A stretch of DNA of 64,000 bases from Komagataeibacter sp. FNDCR2 (GTDB lineage: Bacteria; Pseudomonadota; Alphaproteobacteria; Acetobacterales; Acetobacteraceae): NCBI RefSeq assembly GCF_021295395.1, contig NZ_JAIWOU010000001.1, forward strand, positions 2,113,001 to 2,177,000, in the 5' to 3' direction. Numbering within the stretch: position 1 is the stretch's first letter; each line of letters opens with the position of its first letter. Below the pieces are notes generated by a model. It was not told where the DNA came from. It saw only the letters and a program-made list of their open reading frames with translations, and searched no databases. Shown here in pieces: positions 1 through 10,373 of the stretch. Made by a program: the position numbers and the translations under genes.

Positions 1-303
1 CCGGGCCCGGAAATGGACCTGACCGATGTGCAGGCCCGCTTCAGGTATGAGGATGTTTTCACCAGCACCCCCAATGTCGGCTACGAAACCCTGCTGTATG
101 ACTGCCTGATGGGGGATGAAACCCTGTTCCAGCGCGCCGATAACATCGAAGCGGCATGGAAAGCGGTCGATCCCGTCCTGCAGGCATGGGCTAAGGACAC
201 GACCGGCCCGGAAATCTATCCCGCCGGTGCGTCCGGCCCCAAGGGGGCGGATGAACTGCTCAAACGCGACGGGCGGGCATGGTATCCGCTGGATCGCGCC
301 TGA
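1..303 (+). CDS. zwf: Glucose-6-phosphate 1-dehydrogenase, C-terminal part (5' end outside window)
   Basis: The reading frame is open from base 1 and ends at TGA 301-303, so only the last 100 residues are present. They match the C-terminus of glucose-6-phosphate dehydrogenase: a FxYxDVF-like start, then GYETLLYDCLMGD, then the FQRADNIEAAWKAVDP stretch typical of the dimer-forming domain, and a short tail ending near WYPLD. The enzyme oxidises glucose 6-phosphate to 6-phosphogluconolactone in the pentose phosphate pathway, which acetic acid bacteria use heavily. The NADP-binding and catalytic residues lie upstream of the window. A strong hairpin terminator follows 27 bases after the stop, so this is probably the last gene of its transcript. 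Confidence 0.93.
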   Translation, partial: PGPEMDLTDVQARFRYEDVFTSTPNVGYETLLYDCLMGDETLFQRADNIEAAWKAVDPVLQAWAKDTTGPEIYPAGASGPKGADELLKRDGRAWYPLDRA

Positions 304-330
304 CCTGCGGTAATTGTCCGCGGATTCATG

Positions 331-366
331 AAAAAGGCCCGTACCATGGAAGGTACGGGCCTTTTT
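331..366. terminator. Bidirectional intrinsic terminator
   Basis: A 15-bp stem, AAAAAGGCCCGTACC paired with its complement around a five-base loop, is flanked by A-run and T-run on opposite sides. It can therefore end both zwf (plus strand) and the convergent gene whose stop is at 388 (minus strand). Confidence 0.9.
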
Positions 367-387
367 TCAGGTCAAGGGCCTGATCCC

Positions 388-921
388 TTACTGCGCCGGG
401 GTAGCGGGGGCGGCCGGGGTGGCGGGCGCTGTCGCCGCCGTGTCCGCGGCCTGCTGCCTGCGTTCGGCATGCTCGGCATCGCCCTGGCGGAACAGGGTGT
501 CGGCATGCGTGCGCTGCTTTTTCGAGAAGCTCTCGTAAAGCGCCGCGAAGCTGGAGTTCAGCGTCTGCATGTCATGCGCGCGTTCGACCGTCAGCTCGGC
601 ATAGGACTGCATGTTCTCCACGGCGTTCATGCCGGGCAGCTTTTCGCGGCGGCTGTCGATGGCGTCGTGCAGGCGCTGGGCGTTGTCGCGCATGGTCTGG
701 GCGAAGGGGGTCCACAGGGCTTCCTGCTTCTTGGTAATGCCCAGCTCGTCATGCAGCGCCGTGATGTGGGCGTCCACCTGCTCCGGCGCGGGATCATGCG
801 GGGTATGGGCAAGAGAGGCGGTGGCGTTGGCTGGCGGGGCGGCAGGCTGCGGATTCGCGGCCATGGCCATGGCGGGAAGAAGCACGAACGCGGCGGCGGG
901 CAGGAACCGGCGGAACATCAT
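388..921 (-). CDS. Secreted LTXXQ/Spy-like periplasmic protein
   Basis: Protein of about 177 residues. The N-terminus, MMFRRFLPAAAFVLLPAMAMA, is a clear signal peptide. A Pro/Ala-rich linker follows, then a helical charged region containing HDELGITKKQEALW and FAQTMRDNAQRLHDAI, the pattern of the LTXXQ (Spy/CpxP-like) periplasmic chaperone family. The C-terminus is a low-complexity Ala/Thr/Pro tail. I chose the start at 921 because an AAGGA stretch lies about 11 bases upstream; an in-frame ATG at 942 is also possible. Family members bind unfolded proteins in the periplasm. The exact role here is inferred from similarity only. The nearest minus-strand neighbour, ending at 984, is also a small secreted protein. 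Confidence 0.72.
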   Translation of the reverse strand: MMFRRFLPAAAFVLLPAMAMAANPQPAAPPANATASLAHTPHDPAPEQVDAHITALHDELGITKKQEALWTPFAQTMRDNAQRLHDAIDSRREKLPGMNAVENMQSYAELTVERAHDMQTLNSSFAALYESFSKKQRTHADTLFRQGDAEHAERRQQAADTAATAPATPAAPATPAQ

Positions 922-983
922 GTTATGTATTTTCCTTCGCATCGGTTGGTTGCGGGGTGGGGATGTCAGGTGGGCCGGCGCGG

Positions 984-1346
984 TCAGTAGCCGCCGCCAT
1001 AGGGGTAATAGGCCGGCGGCGGTGGCGGCGGGGGCGGGGCGGGATAATAGGCGGGCGGCGGCGGGGCAGAGTTCCTTTCCGCCAGCGCGCTGCCCAGCAT
1101 GGCCCCCACCGCTAGACCGGCGATCCCGCTGCCTACGGCCAGCCCCGCGCCACCCCCACGGGGGCCGCCACGCCAGCCGCCGCGACCCGGCGGCGGGCCA
1201 CGATGCCAGCCCGGACCACCCGGCCCATGCCAGGGCTGGGCATGGCTGGCGGGAACGGATGCGATCAGGATTCCCAATGCAAGGCCGGTGGACAGCAGGG
1301 AAGTAGCAAATTTGCGCAGATGCATGGACTCGGAAAACCTCGACAT
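984..1346 (-). CDS. Small secreted Gly/Pro-rich protein of unknown function
   Basis: Protein of 120 residues. A signal peptide covers roughly residues 8-36 (HLRKFATSLLSTGLALGI then a small-residue cleavage region ending ASHA). The mature part is rich in Gly, Pro, Trp and His, followed by a glycine-zipper-like hydrophobic segment (GLAVGSGIAGLAVGAMLG), which could insert in a membrane. It ends in a Pro/Tyr tail with runs of seven or more prolines. Glycine-zipper segments occur in small outer-membrane or periplasmic proteins. No specific function is recognised. An alternative start at 1325 gives a more conventional signal peptide. Confidence 0.6.
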   Translation of the reverse strand: MSRFSESMHLRKFATSLLSTGLALGILIASVPASHAQPWHGPGGPGWHRGPPPGRGGWRGGPRGGGAGLAVGSGIAGLAVGAMLGSALAERNSAPPPPAYYPAPPPPPPPPAYYPYGGGY

Positions 1347-1415
1347 ATCGTAAAGCCGGATAACGGAGCCAATGTAACCCGGGCTCGTGTCGAAACAATG
1401 GCCGGGGCCGGGGCT

Positions 1416-2060
1416 CTAGGCGACCCAGGGCAACCGCTTCGTCAGGGCAGATAACCTGTGGCGGCGCAGTTCGTTGCGTGCGCTGGCGTCATTGGCCATA
1501 TAATTGAGCTGGATGGTGTAGCGCGGGCCGACATACTGCCGGTGGCCGTGCCATGTATCCGGCCCGTTGGGAAAGATGACCAGCGTGCCGGCGAGGGGGG
1601 GGATCTCGGCGGCGAAATCCTCCAGGTCATGGGCGTTGCGCAGCAGCCGCAGGCATCCCTCGTGGCGCGACCAGGCGCCGTTATCGGCGGGGTTGAGATA
1701 AAGCAGCACCGTCACCCGCTTGCATGCGGAGTCGCGGTGGATGCGCCCGTCCTTGGCGCGCGTGCGCCCGCGCAGGGTCAGCATGGTGGGCGCGTCATCG
1801 AGTTCCAGCCCGAATTTGGCGGCGATGAGCCCGCGCAGGCGCGGCTGCTGCAGTTCCGCCACCAGTTGCGCCATGACGGGGGACAGGTTCAGCGCCTGTG
1901 GCGGGAACGACCCGCCCGAGCGGATGACGGGCAGACTCGCGCTTATGGCGCGCAGGTCCGCCGGGCGGATGAACTGCGGCACGACCGCGTGGGCGAACGG
2001 CGTGGTGGATACGGGGGCCGCTTCCAGCGCCGCGTAGTCGGGAATAACGGGGTGAATCAT
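1416..2060 (-). CDS. 2-oxoglutarate/Fe(II)-dependent dioxygenase-like protein
   Basis: Protein of about 214 residues. The C-terminal half shows the iron facial triad of 2OG-Fe(II) oxygenases: an HxD motif in GRIHRDSACKRVTVLLYLN, a distal histidine in DTWHGHRQYVG, and a following Arg (PRYTIQLNY) suited to bind 2-oxoglutarate. It resembles the small prolyl-hydroxylase-like group. The substrate cannot be told from sequence. The ATG at 2060 is preferred because AGGA sits about six bases upstream; a GTG at 2072 is also in frame. Neighbouring genes give no functional clue. Confidence 0.75.
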   Translation of the reverse strand: MIHPVIPDYAALEAAPVSTTPFAHAVVPQFIRPADLRAISASLPVIRSGGSFPPQALNLSPVMAQLVAELQQPRLRGLIAAKFGLELDDAPTMLTLRGRTRAKDGRIHRDSACKRVTVLLYLNPADNGAWSRHEGCLRLLRNAHDLEDFAAEIPPLAGTLVIFPNGPDTWHGHRQYVGPRYTIQLNYMANDASARNELRRHRLSALTKRLPWVA

Positions 2061-2137
2061 GCCATCCTGCACGTTCTCAAGTGAACCGTGGCGAGACTAG
2101 GACCGGATTCAATCCATCGCAAGCGCCCCCGCCCGGT

Positions 2138-2476
2138 TCAGCCCGTGACCGTATCGACCGCGTCCAGCACGCGGCTGGAATAGACCAGGGCCGCGCCCGC
2201 GTTGAGCGCCACGGCGACGCCAAGTGCTTCGGCTATTTCCTCCTTCGTGGCCCCGGCCTTGACGGCGGCCTTGGAATGGACGGCGATGCACCCGTCACAC
2301 CGCGTGGTGACCGCCACGGCCAGAGCGATCAGCTCGCGTGTTCTGGCGTCCAGGTGGCCCGTTGCGGCGGCGGCGTGGTCCAGTGTCTGGAGTCCCTTGA
2401 GCGTGTCGGGGGCCAGCGTCGCGAAAGCCTGGACGGATTGGCCCAGATGGGCGCGGTAGGCGTTCCAGTCGGTCAT
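2138..2476 (-). CDS. Carboxymuconolactone decarboxylase family / AhpD-like protein
   Basis: Protein of 112 residues, a usual length for this all-helical family. It carries TRELIALAVAVTTRCDGCIAVH, in which the CxxC plus downstream His is the AhpD-type redox motif, followed by GATKEEIAEALGVAVALNAGAA. AhpD-like members are thiol-dependent peroxidase partners or disulfide reductases, so a redox role is more likely than aromatic ring-cleavage metabolism, but this is inference. The start at 2476 has GGAGA about nine bases upstream. It is divergent from zapE. Confidence 0.85.
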   Translation of the reverse strand: MTDWNAYRAHLGQSVQAFATLAPDTLKGLQTLDHAAAATGHLDARTRELIALAVAVTTRCDGCIAVHSKAAVKAGATKEEIAEALGVAVALNAGAALVYSSRVLDAVDTVTG

Positions 2477-2596
2477 CACAAGTTCTCCATTTGGTGGGGT
2501 TTTAGTTCACCAGATGGAGAGAACGCCTGTCATGACACAGTTTGGCGAGTTCATGGCCTTGAAGGGCTTTTTTTTCCGGACTATCGGCGAAAGATC

Positions 2597-3796
2597 ATGG
2601 ATACAGACATCGCCCCCGTCCGCCCGTCCTCTGCGGTGTTTCCCGCAGGCACCGGCCCCTTCGCCGCCTACGAGGCCCGCGTGGCTTCCGGCTGTCTCGA
2701 CCGCGACCCCGAACAGGAAAAAGCCGCCCGCAGGCTGGATCAGTTATGGCGGGAACTGCGCGACTACCACCCCCAGGTGGAGCAGCCCGAACCGCAGTCC
2801 ACCGGCTGGCTGGGCGGGCTGAAGGCGCGGCTGGGCCTGTCCCACCCCGCACCGGCCCCGGCCCGCCCGCGTGGCGTGTACATGGTCGGGCAGGTGGGGC
2901 GTGGCAAGACCATGCTCATGGACCTGTTCTTCAGCCTGGCCCCGGTGGAGCACAAGCGCCGGGTGCATTTCCACCGTTTCATGCAGGAGGTGCACCAGCG
3001 CCTGCATGACATGAAAGCCGCAAACCCCGACCTGGCGGACCCGATTCCGCCACTGGCCCGCCAGATCGCGCAGGAAGCGTGGCTGCTCTGCTTTGATGAA
3101 TTCCAGGTCAATGACATCGCGGACGCCATGATCCTGGGGCGTCTGTTCGACTACCTGTTCGCGGATGGGGTGGTGGTGGTCGCCACGTCCAACACCCGGC
3201 CCGAGGACCTGTTCCAGGACCGCCCCGGCGCCGATGCCTTCCGCCCCTTCATCGCCACGATACTGAAGGAGGTGGATACCGTCATTCTCGATTCCCCGCG
3301 TGATTACCGGCGCGGCAACGCGCATGGCATGCAGACATGGATCACCCCGGCCAATGCCGCGGCCCGTTGCGCGCTCGATTCGATCTTCACGCGGCTGGCG
3401 GCGGGCGCGCCGGTCCGGCCGGTCACGCTGGACATCATGGGCCGCAGCCTGAAGGTGGCGCAGGCGGCGGGGCCGGTCGCGCGGTTCAGCTTCGCCGATC
3501 TGTGCGGCAGGCCGCTGGGGGCGGGTGACTATCTGGCGCTGGCCACGCGCTTTCCCAACCTGGTGCTCGATGGCGTGCCGCGCATGGGGCCGGACAATTT
3601 TGACGAAGCCAGACGTTTCATCGTCCTGATCGACACATTGTACGAACAGAACGTCAAGCTGTTCGCCTCCGCCGATGTCGGTCCCGACGCCCTTTACGCC
3701 AGCGGGCAGGGGGCGACCGCGTTCGAGCGCACGGCCTCGCGGCTGGAGGAGATGCAGAGCGCGGCCTACATGCAACTGCCGCATCTTTGCGCATAA
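2597..3796 (+). CDS. zapE: Cell division ATPase ZapE (AFG1-like)
   Basis: Protein of 399 residues. It has Walker A GQVGRGKT at about residues 98-105 and Walker B LLCFDEF at about 163-169. The AFG1/ZapE signatures HFHRFMQEVH, VVVATSNTRPEDLF and the C-terminal RFIVLIDTLYEQNVKL are also present. ZapE is a P-loop ATPase reported in E. coli to act on FtsZ polymers; mitochondrial AFG1 handles respiratory-chain proteins. It precedes the 2-oxoglutarate dehydrogenase genes by 339 bp on the same strand. I place the start at the ATG at 2597, because codons further upstream in this frame lie across the divergent CMD-family gene. Confidence 0.9.
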   Translation: MDTDIAPVRPSSAVFPAGTGPFAAYEARVASGCLDRDPEQEKAARRLDQLWRELRDYHPQVEQPEPQSTGWLGGLKARLGLSHPAPAPARPRGVYMVGQVGRGKTMLMDLFFSLAPVEHKRRVHFHRFMQEVHQRLHDMKAANPDLADPIPPLARQIAQEAWLLCFDEFQVNDIADAMILGRLFDYLFADGVVVVATSNTRPEDLFQDRPGADAFRPFIATILKEVDTVILDSPRDYRRGNAHGMQTWITPANAAARCALDSIFTRLAAGAPVRPVTLDIMGRSLKVAQAAGPVARFSFADLCGRPLGAGDYLALATRFPNLVLDGVPRMGPDNFDEARRFIVLIDTLYEQNVKLFASADVGPDALYASGQGATAFERTASRLEEMQSAAYMQLPHLCA

Positions 3797-4135
3797 CGGG
3801 CAGCGGCGGTGGCGGGGTCACGCCATCGTGACGGTTATGGCGATGGTGTGACTGATGGGGCGGTAGGCAAGCGGCACTGTCTTTGCTTGGGTATGGGCGA
3901 GTTCTCATCGGCCGGGTGTGGTCGTGGATACGGACATGCATGCCGGTACGCCTTCAGGCCCCGGCGTATGCACGAAAATGTCAGTATGCGCGGCAAGCAG
4001 ACCTGATCCTGATGAATGACGGCGGCATCCCGAAACGGGTGCGGCTAGGGTAGCGATACAAAATCGGGCCGGACATGAAGCCGGACCCGACAATAGCGCG
4101 GCCACAAAGGCCGCCAGCGAGGAGATGTCTTCAAT
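3797..4135. other. Intergenic region between zapE and sucA with inverted repeat
   Basis: No gene is supported in these 339 bases. An imperfect inverted repeat, TCACGCCATCG (3818-3828) with CGATGGTGTGA (3841-3851), lies just after the zapE stop and could mark the end of its transcript, although no T-run follows. The rest probably holds the sucA promoter; I could not assign -35/-10 boxes with confidence. The ribosome-binding site GAGGAG lies about 11 bases before the sucA ATG. Confidence 0.4.
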
Positions 4136-7009
<2,874 letters not shown>

Positions 7010-7038
7010 GGGAACACAGGCCAACGAACATGTAAGGG

Positions 7039-7056
7039 GGCGGCGGTCCGGCCGCC
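7039..7056 (+). other. GC-rich hairpin in the sucA-sucB spacer
   Basis: GGCGGC (7039-7044) can pair with GCCGCC (7051-7056) in the 120-base spacer. There is no T-run, so it is not a standard terminator. It may stabilise or adjust the relative levels of sucA and sucB transcripts; this is inference. Confidence 0.35.
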
Positions 7057-7129
7057 TCCATGAATAATGATAAGGCCCATCCGGTGCGGGAATGCCGCGC
7101 CGGGCGGGCAAGGGATTGGGAAACAGGAA

Positions 7130-8389
7130 ATGTCCGCCGAGATCAAGGTACCGACACTGGGTGAAAGTGTTACAACAGCAACCGTTGCAAAATGGCTGAA
7201 GCAGCCCGGCGATGCCGTGAGCGAGGATGATCCGGTAGTCGAACTGGAAACCGACAAGGTCAGCGTGGAAGTCCCGGCCCCGCAGGCGGGTGTGCTGGGG
7301 CCGATTCTGGTGCCCGAAGGCACGGAAGTGGAGGTCGGCACCCTGCTGTCCACCGTCGAGGCCGGTAGTGGCGCGGCCCCCAAGGCCGCCGCCCCGGCCC
7401 CGAAAAAGGAAGCGACGGCCCCCGCCGGCGTGCAGGCACAGCCCGTGGCCAGCGGGCCGGTCGCGCGCCCGGCCACCCCGCCGTCCGATGTGGTGGCACA
7501 GGGTGCCGCCGCCGTGGCCTTCCCCGCCGCGCGCAAGATCATGACGGAGCAGGGTGTCTCCGCCGCGCAGATCGGCGCGGGCACGGGCAAGGATGGCCGG
7601 ATCACCAAGGGTGACGTGCAGGCGTTCCTGTCGCAGCCGCGCGCGGCCCAGCCCGCCGCGGCCCCGCGTGCGCCCCGGCAGGACGACCCGCGTGAAGAGC
7701 GCGTGAAGATGACCCGCCTGCGCCGCACCATCGCGCGCCGCCTGAAGGACGCGCAGAACACCGCCGCCCTGCTCACCACCTTCAACGAGGTGGACATGTC
7801 GGCGGTGATGCAGATGCGCGCCGAATACAAGGACCTGTTCATCAAGAAGCATAACGGCGTCAAGCTGGGCTTCATGTCCATCTTCAGCCGGGCCGTGATC
7901 GCGGCGTTGCAGGAATTCCCCGCCATCAACGCCGAGATCGACGGCGATGACGTGATCTACCGTGAATTCGTCAATCTCGGCATTGCCGTGGGTGGCCCGA
8001 ACGGTCTGGTCGTGCCCGTGATCCGCGACGCCGACCAGATGAGCTTCGCCCAGATCGAGGGCGCGATTGCAGGCTTTGGCAAGAAGGCCCGCGAAGGCAC
8101 GCTGAAGATTGATGAACTGTCCGGTGGCACGTTCTCCATCACCAATGGCGGCATTTACGGCTCGCTCATGTCCACGCCGATCATCAACGCGCCGCAGTCG
8201 GCCATCCTTGGCATGCACGCCATCCAGGAGCGCCCGGTCGCCGTGGATGGGCAGGTCGTGATCCGTCCGATGATGTATATCGCGCTGACCTATGACCACC
8301 GCATCGTGGATGGCAAGGAAGCGGTGAGCTTCCTTGTGCGGGTCAAGCAGAACGTGGAGGATCCGCGTCGTCTGCTGCTGCAGGTCTGA
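7130..8389 (+). CDS. sucB: Dihydrolipoyl succinyltransferase, E2 of 2-oxoglutarate dehydrogenase
   Basis: Protein of 419 residues. Domain order is one N-terminal lipoyl domain (about 1-75, lipoyl lysine K43 in ETDKVSVEV), an Ala/Pro linker, a peripheral-subunit-binding domain at about 130-167 ([13 protein letters not shown] then [12 protein letters not shown]), and a C-terminal catalytic acyltransferase domain with the active-site motif [13 protein letters not shown] near residue 390. It moves the succinyl group from E1 to CoA. The start at 7130 follows AGGAA. The lipoyl domain is almost identical, also in DNA, to the one fused to the next gene's E3. Confidence 0.96.
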   Translation: MSAEIKVPTLGESVTTATVAKWLKQPGDAVSEDDPVVELETDKVSVEVPAPQAGVLGPILVPEGTEVEVGTLLSTVEAGSGAAPKAAAPAPKKEATAPAGVQAQPVASGPVARPATPPSDVVAQGAAAVAFPAARKIMTEQGVSAAQIGAGTGKDGRITKGDVQAFLSQPRAAQPAAAPRAPRQDDPREERVKMTRLRRTIARRLKDAQNTAALLTTFNEVDMSAVMQMRAEYKDLFIKKHNGVKLGFMSIFSRAVIAALQEFPAINAEIDGDDVIYREFVNLGIAVGGPNGLVVPVIRDADQMSFAQIEGAIAGFGKKAREGTLKIDELSGGTFSITNGGIYGSLMSTPIINAPQSAILGMHAIQERPVAVDGQVVIRPMMYIALTYDHRIVDGKEAVSFLVRVKQNVEDPRRLLLQV

Positions 8390-8398
8390 TGCCTGCCG

Positions 8399-8420
8399 GG
8401 GCCGCGCGCAGGCGCGGCCC
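8399..8420 (+). other. Perfect 9-bp hairpin in the sucB-lpd spacer
   Basis: GGGCCGCGC (8399-8407) pairs perfectly with GCGCGGCCC (8412-8420) around a four-base loop, ten bases after the sucB stop and 40 before lpd. No T-run follows. It is a candidate mRNA-stabilising or processing element between operon genes. Confidence 0.5.
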
Positions 8421-8460
8421 GTACGCGCTACCGCTGTATTGCAAGCAGGACTGAAGAAAC

Positions 8461-10194
8461 ATGACAATTGACATCAAGGTGCCCACGCTGGGCGAAAGTG
8501 TGACCACGGCGACTGTCAGCAAATGGCTGAAGCAGCCCGGTGATGCCGTGAACGCGGATGATCCGGTGGCCGAACTGGAAACCGACAAGGTCAGCGTGGA
8601 AGTTCCCGCCCCGCAGGCGGGCGTGCTGGGCGCGCATGCCGTAAAGGAAGGCGATGAGGTTGAGGTCGGCACTGTCCTGACCACCCTTACCCCCGGCGCG
8701 GGCGGCCAGCAGGCGGCCCCGGCCGCGAAACCGGCGCAGCCGGCGGCACCCGCCGCGCCAGCCGCTGCTCCTTCCGCGCCGGCCGCCGCGACGCAGGCCC
8801 CATCCGAGACGGATTACGATGTGATCGTGATCGGGGCGGGCCCTGGTGGTTACGTATGCGCCATCCGCGCCGCGCAGCTTGGCTTCAAGGTGGCCTGCGT
8901 GGAAAAGCGCGCGACACTGGGGGGCACCTGCCTCAACGTGGGCTGTATCCCGTCCAAGGCGCTGCTCCAGCAGTCCGAGAACTTTCATGCCGCCAAGGAT
9001 GAATATGCCGATATGGGCATCATCATCGACAGCGTGAAGCTCGATCTGGCGAAGATGATGGCGCGCAAGCAGTCCGTGGTCGAAGCCAACGTGAAGGGCG
9101 TGGAGTTCCTGTTCAAGAAGAACAAGATCACCTGGCTCAAGGGCACCGGCAAGGTCGAGGGCACGGGTCGCATCTCGGTCGATGGCAAGCCGGTCACGGC
9201 CAAGCACATCGTCATCGCCAGCGGCAGCGACAGTGCGGGCCTGCCGGGGATCGAGGTGGACGAGAAGCAGATCGTCACCTCCACCGGGGCGCTTGAACTC
9301 TCCGCCGTGCCCAAGCGGCTGGCCGTGATCGGTGGCGGTGTGATCGGCCTGGAGCTGGGCAGCGTGTGGCATCGTCTGGGCGCGGATGTGACGGTGATCG
9401 AATATCTCGACCGTCTGGTTCCGGGCACGGATAACGAGATCGCCAAGAGCTTCCAGCGCATCCTGACCAGGCAGGGCCTGAAGATGAAGCTGGGCCACAA
9501 GGTGACCAAGGCCGAGAAAGGCCCCAACGGCGTGACCCTGACCGTGGAACCCGCGCAGGGCGGTACGGCGGAAACGCTGGAAGCCGACGTGGTGCTGCTG
9601 GCCATTGGCCGCACGGCCGCGAGCAAGGGCTTCGGGCTGGAAGAAGCTGGCGTGGCGCTGGACAAGCGTGGCCGGATCGTGACCGATGCGCATTATGCCA
9701 CCAATGTGCCGGGCATCTACGCCATTGGCGATGTGATCGCGGGTCCGATGCTGGCCCACAAGGCCGAGGAAGAAGGCGTCGCCGTGGCCGAACTGCTGGC
9801 CGGGCAGGCGGGTCATGTGAATTACGGCGCAATCCCCGCCGTGGTGTACACATGGCCGGAGGTCGCGACCGTTGGCAAGACGGAAGAAAACCTGAAGGAT
9901 GAAGGTGTTTCCTACAAGGTTGGCAAATTCCCCTTCACCGCCAATGGCCGTGCCCGCGCCATCGGCATGACGGACGGATTCGTCAAGGTTCTGGCCGACG
10001 CCACCACCGACCAGGTGCTGGGTGTGCATATTCTTGGCCCGATGGCGGGTGAACTGATTGCCGAATGCACCATGGCGATCGAGTTCGGCGCATCGTCCGA
10101 GGATATTGCCCGCACCTGTCACGCCCACCCCACGTTGAGCGAGGCGGTAAAGGAAGCGGCGCTGGATGTGGACAAGCGCGCCATCCATATCTGA
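8461..10194 (+). CDS. lpd: Dihydrolipoyl dehydrogenase (E3) with N-terminal lipoyl domain
   Basis: Protein of 577 residues, about 100 longer than a plain E3 because of an N-terminal lipoyl domain (1-75, lipoyl lysine K43) and an Ala/Pro linker (about 80-118). The flavoprotein part follows: FAD-binding [17 protein letters not shown], the redox disulfide [16 protein letters not shown] with Cys157 and Cys162, an NAD-binding [13 protein letters not shown], and the C-terminal [10 protein letters not shown] with the catalytic His-Glu pair. It reoxidises dihydrolipoamide using NAD+. Lipoyl-E3 fusions are known in several bacteria. It is the last gene before a strong terminator, consistent with a sucA-sucB-lpd operon. 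Confidence 0.96.
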   Translation: MTIDIKVPTLGESVTTATVSKWLKQPGDAVNADDPVAELETDKVSVEVPAPQAGVLGAHAVKEGDEVEVGTVLTTLTPGAGGQQAAPAAKPAQPAAPAAPAAAPSAPAAATQAPSETDYDVIVIGAGPGGYVCAIRAAQLGFKVACVEKRATLGGTCLNVGCIPSKALLQQSENFHAAKDEYADMGIIIDSVKLDLAKMMARKQSVVEANVKGVEFLFKKNKITWLKGTGKVEGTGRISVDGKPVTAKHIVIASGSDSAGLPGIEVDEKQIVTSTGALELSAVPKRLAVIGGGVIGLELGSVWHRLGADVTVIEYLDRLVPGTDNEIAKSFQRILTRQGLKMKLGHKVTKAEKGPNGVTLTVEPAQGGTAETLEADVVLLAIGRTAASKGFGLEEAGVALDKRGRIVTDAHYATNVPGIYAIGDVIAGPMLAHKAEEEGVAVAELLAGQAGHVNYGAIPAVVYTWPEVATVGKTEENLKDEGVSYKVGKFPFTANGRARAIGMTDGFVKVLADATTDQVLGVHILGPMAGELIAECTMAIEFGASSEDIARTCHAHPTLSEAVKEAALDVDKRAIHI

Positions 10195-10210
10195 TCCGGT
10201 ATCCGGAACG

Positions 10211-10248
10211 AAAAAACCCACGGCAGGTCTCCTGTCGTGGGTTTTTTT
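10211..10248 (+). terminator. Intrinsic terminator of the sucAB-lpd operon
   Basis: A 17-bp stem (AAAAAACCCACGGCAGG with its complement) around a three-base loop ends in an eight-base T-run, 16 bases after the lpd stop. Confidence 0.93.
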
Positions 10249-10257
10249 TGGTCAGGG

Positions 10258-10297
10258 CCTGAAGAAGTTTTTGGTGAAGCTTTTTTCAAAAAGCTTC
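10258..10297 (+). repeat. Dispersed intergenic repeat, copy 1, with hairpin
   Basis: The 31 bases 10258-10288 match the reverse complement of 47863-47893 with three differences by my count. Within this copy GAAGCTTTTT (10276-10285) and AAAAAGCTTC (10288-10297) form a perfect hairpin. It lies between convergent genes (lpd and the GGDEF/EAL gene), as does the other copy. The T-rich hairpin could also help end the minus-strand GGDEF/EAL transcript. Confidence 0.65.
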
Positions 10298-10373
10298 AAG
10301 AAACGCTGGTTTCTGGAAAAAAGACGCCCCCCAAAAACCTTTTACTGCGTCTCAACCGCCGCGCACCGGGTAT

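Noticed and set aside
3809-4006. Small plus-strand frame between zapE and sucA
   Set aside because: No ribosome site, no recognisable motif, and the region looks like a promoter/terminator spacer.
8428-10221. Minus-strand open frame of 597 codons opposite lpd
   Set aside because: Lies opposite lpd and has no recognisable domain.
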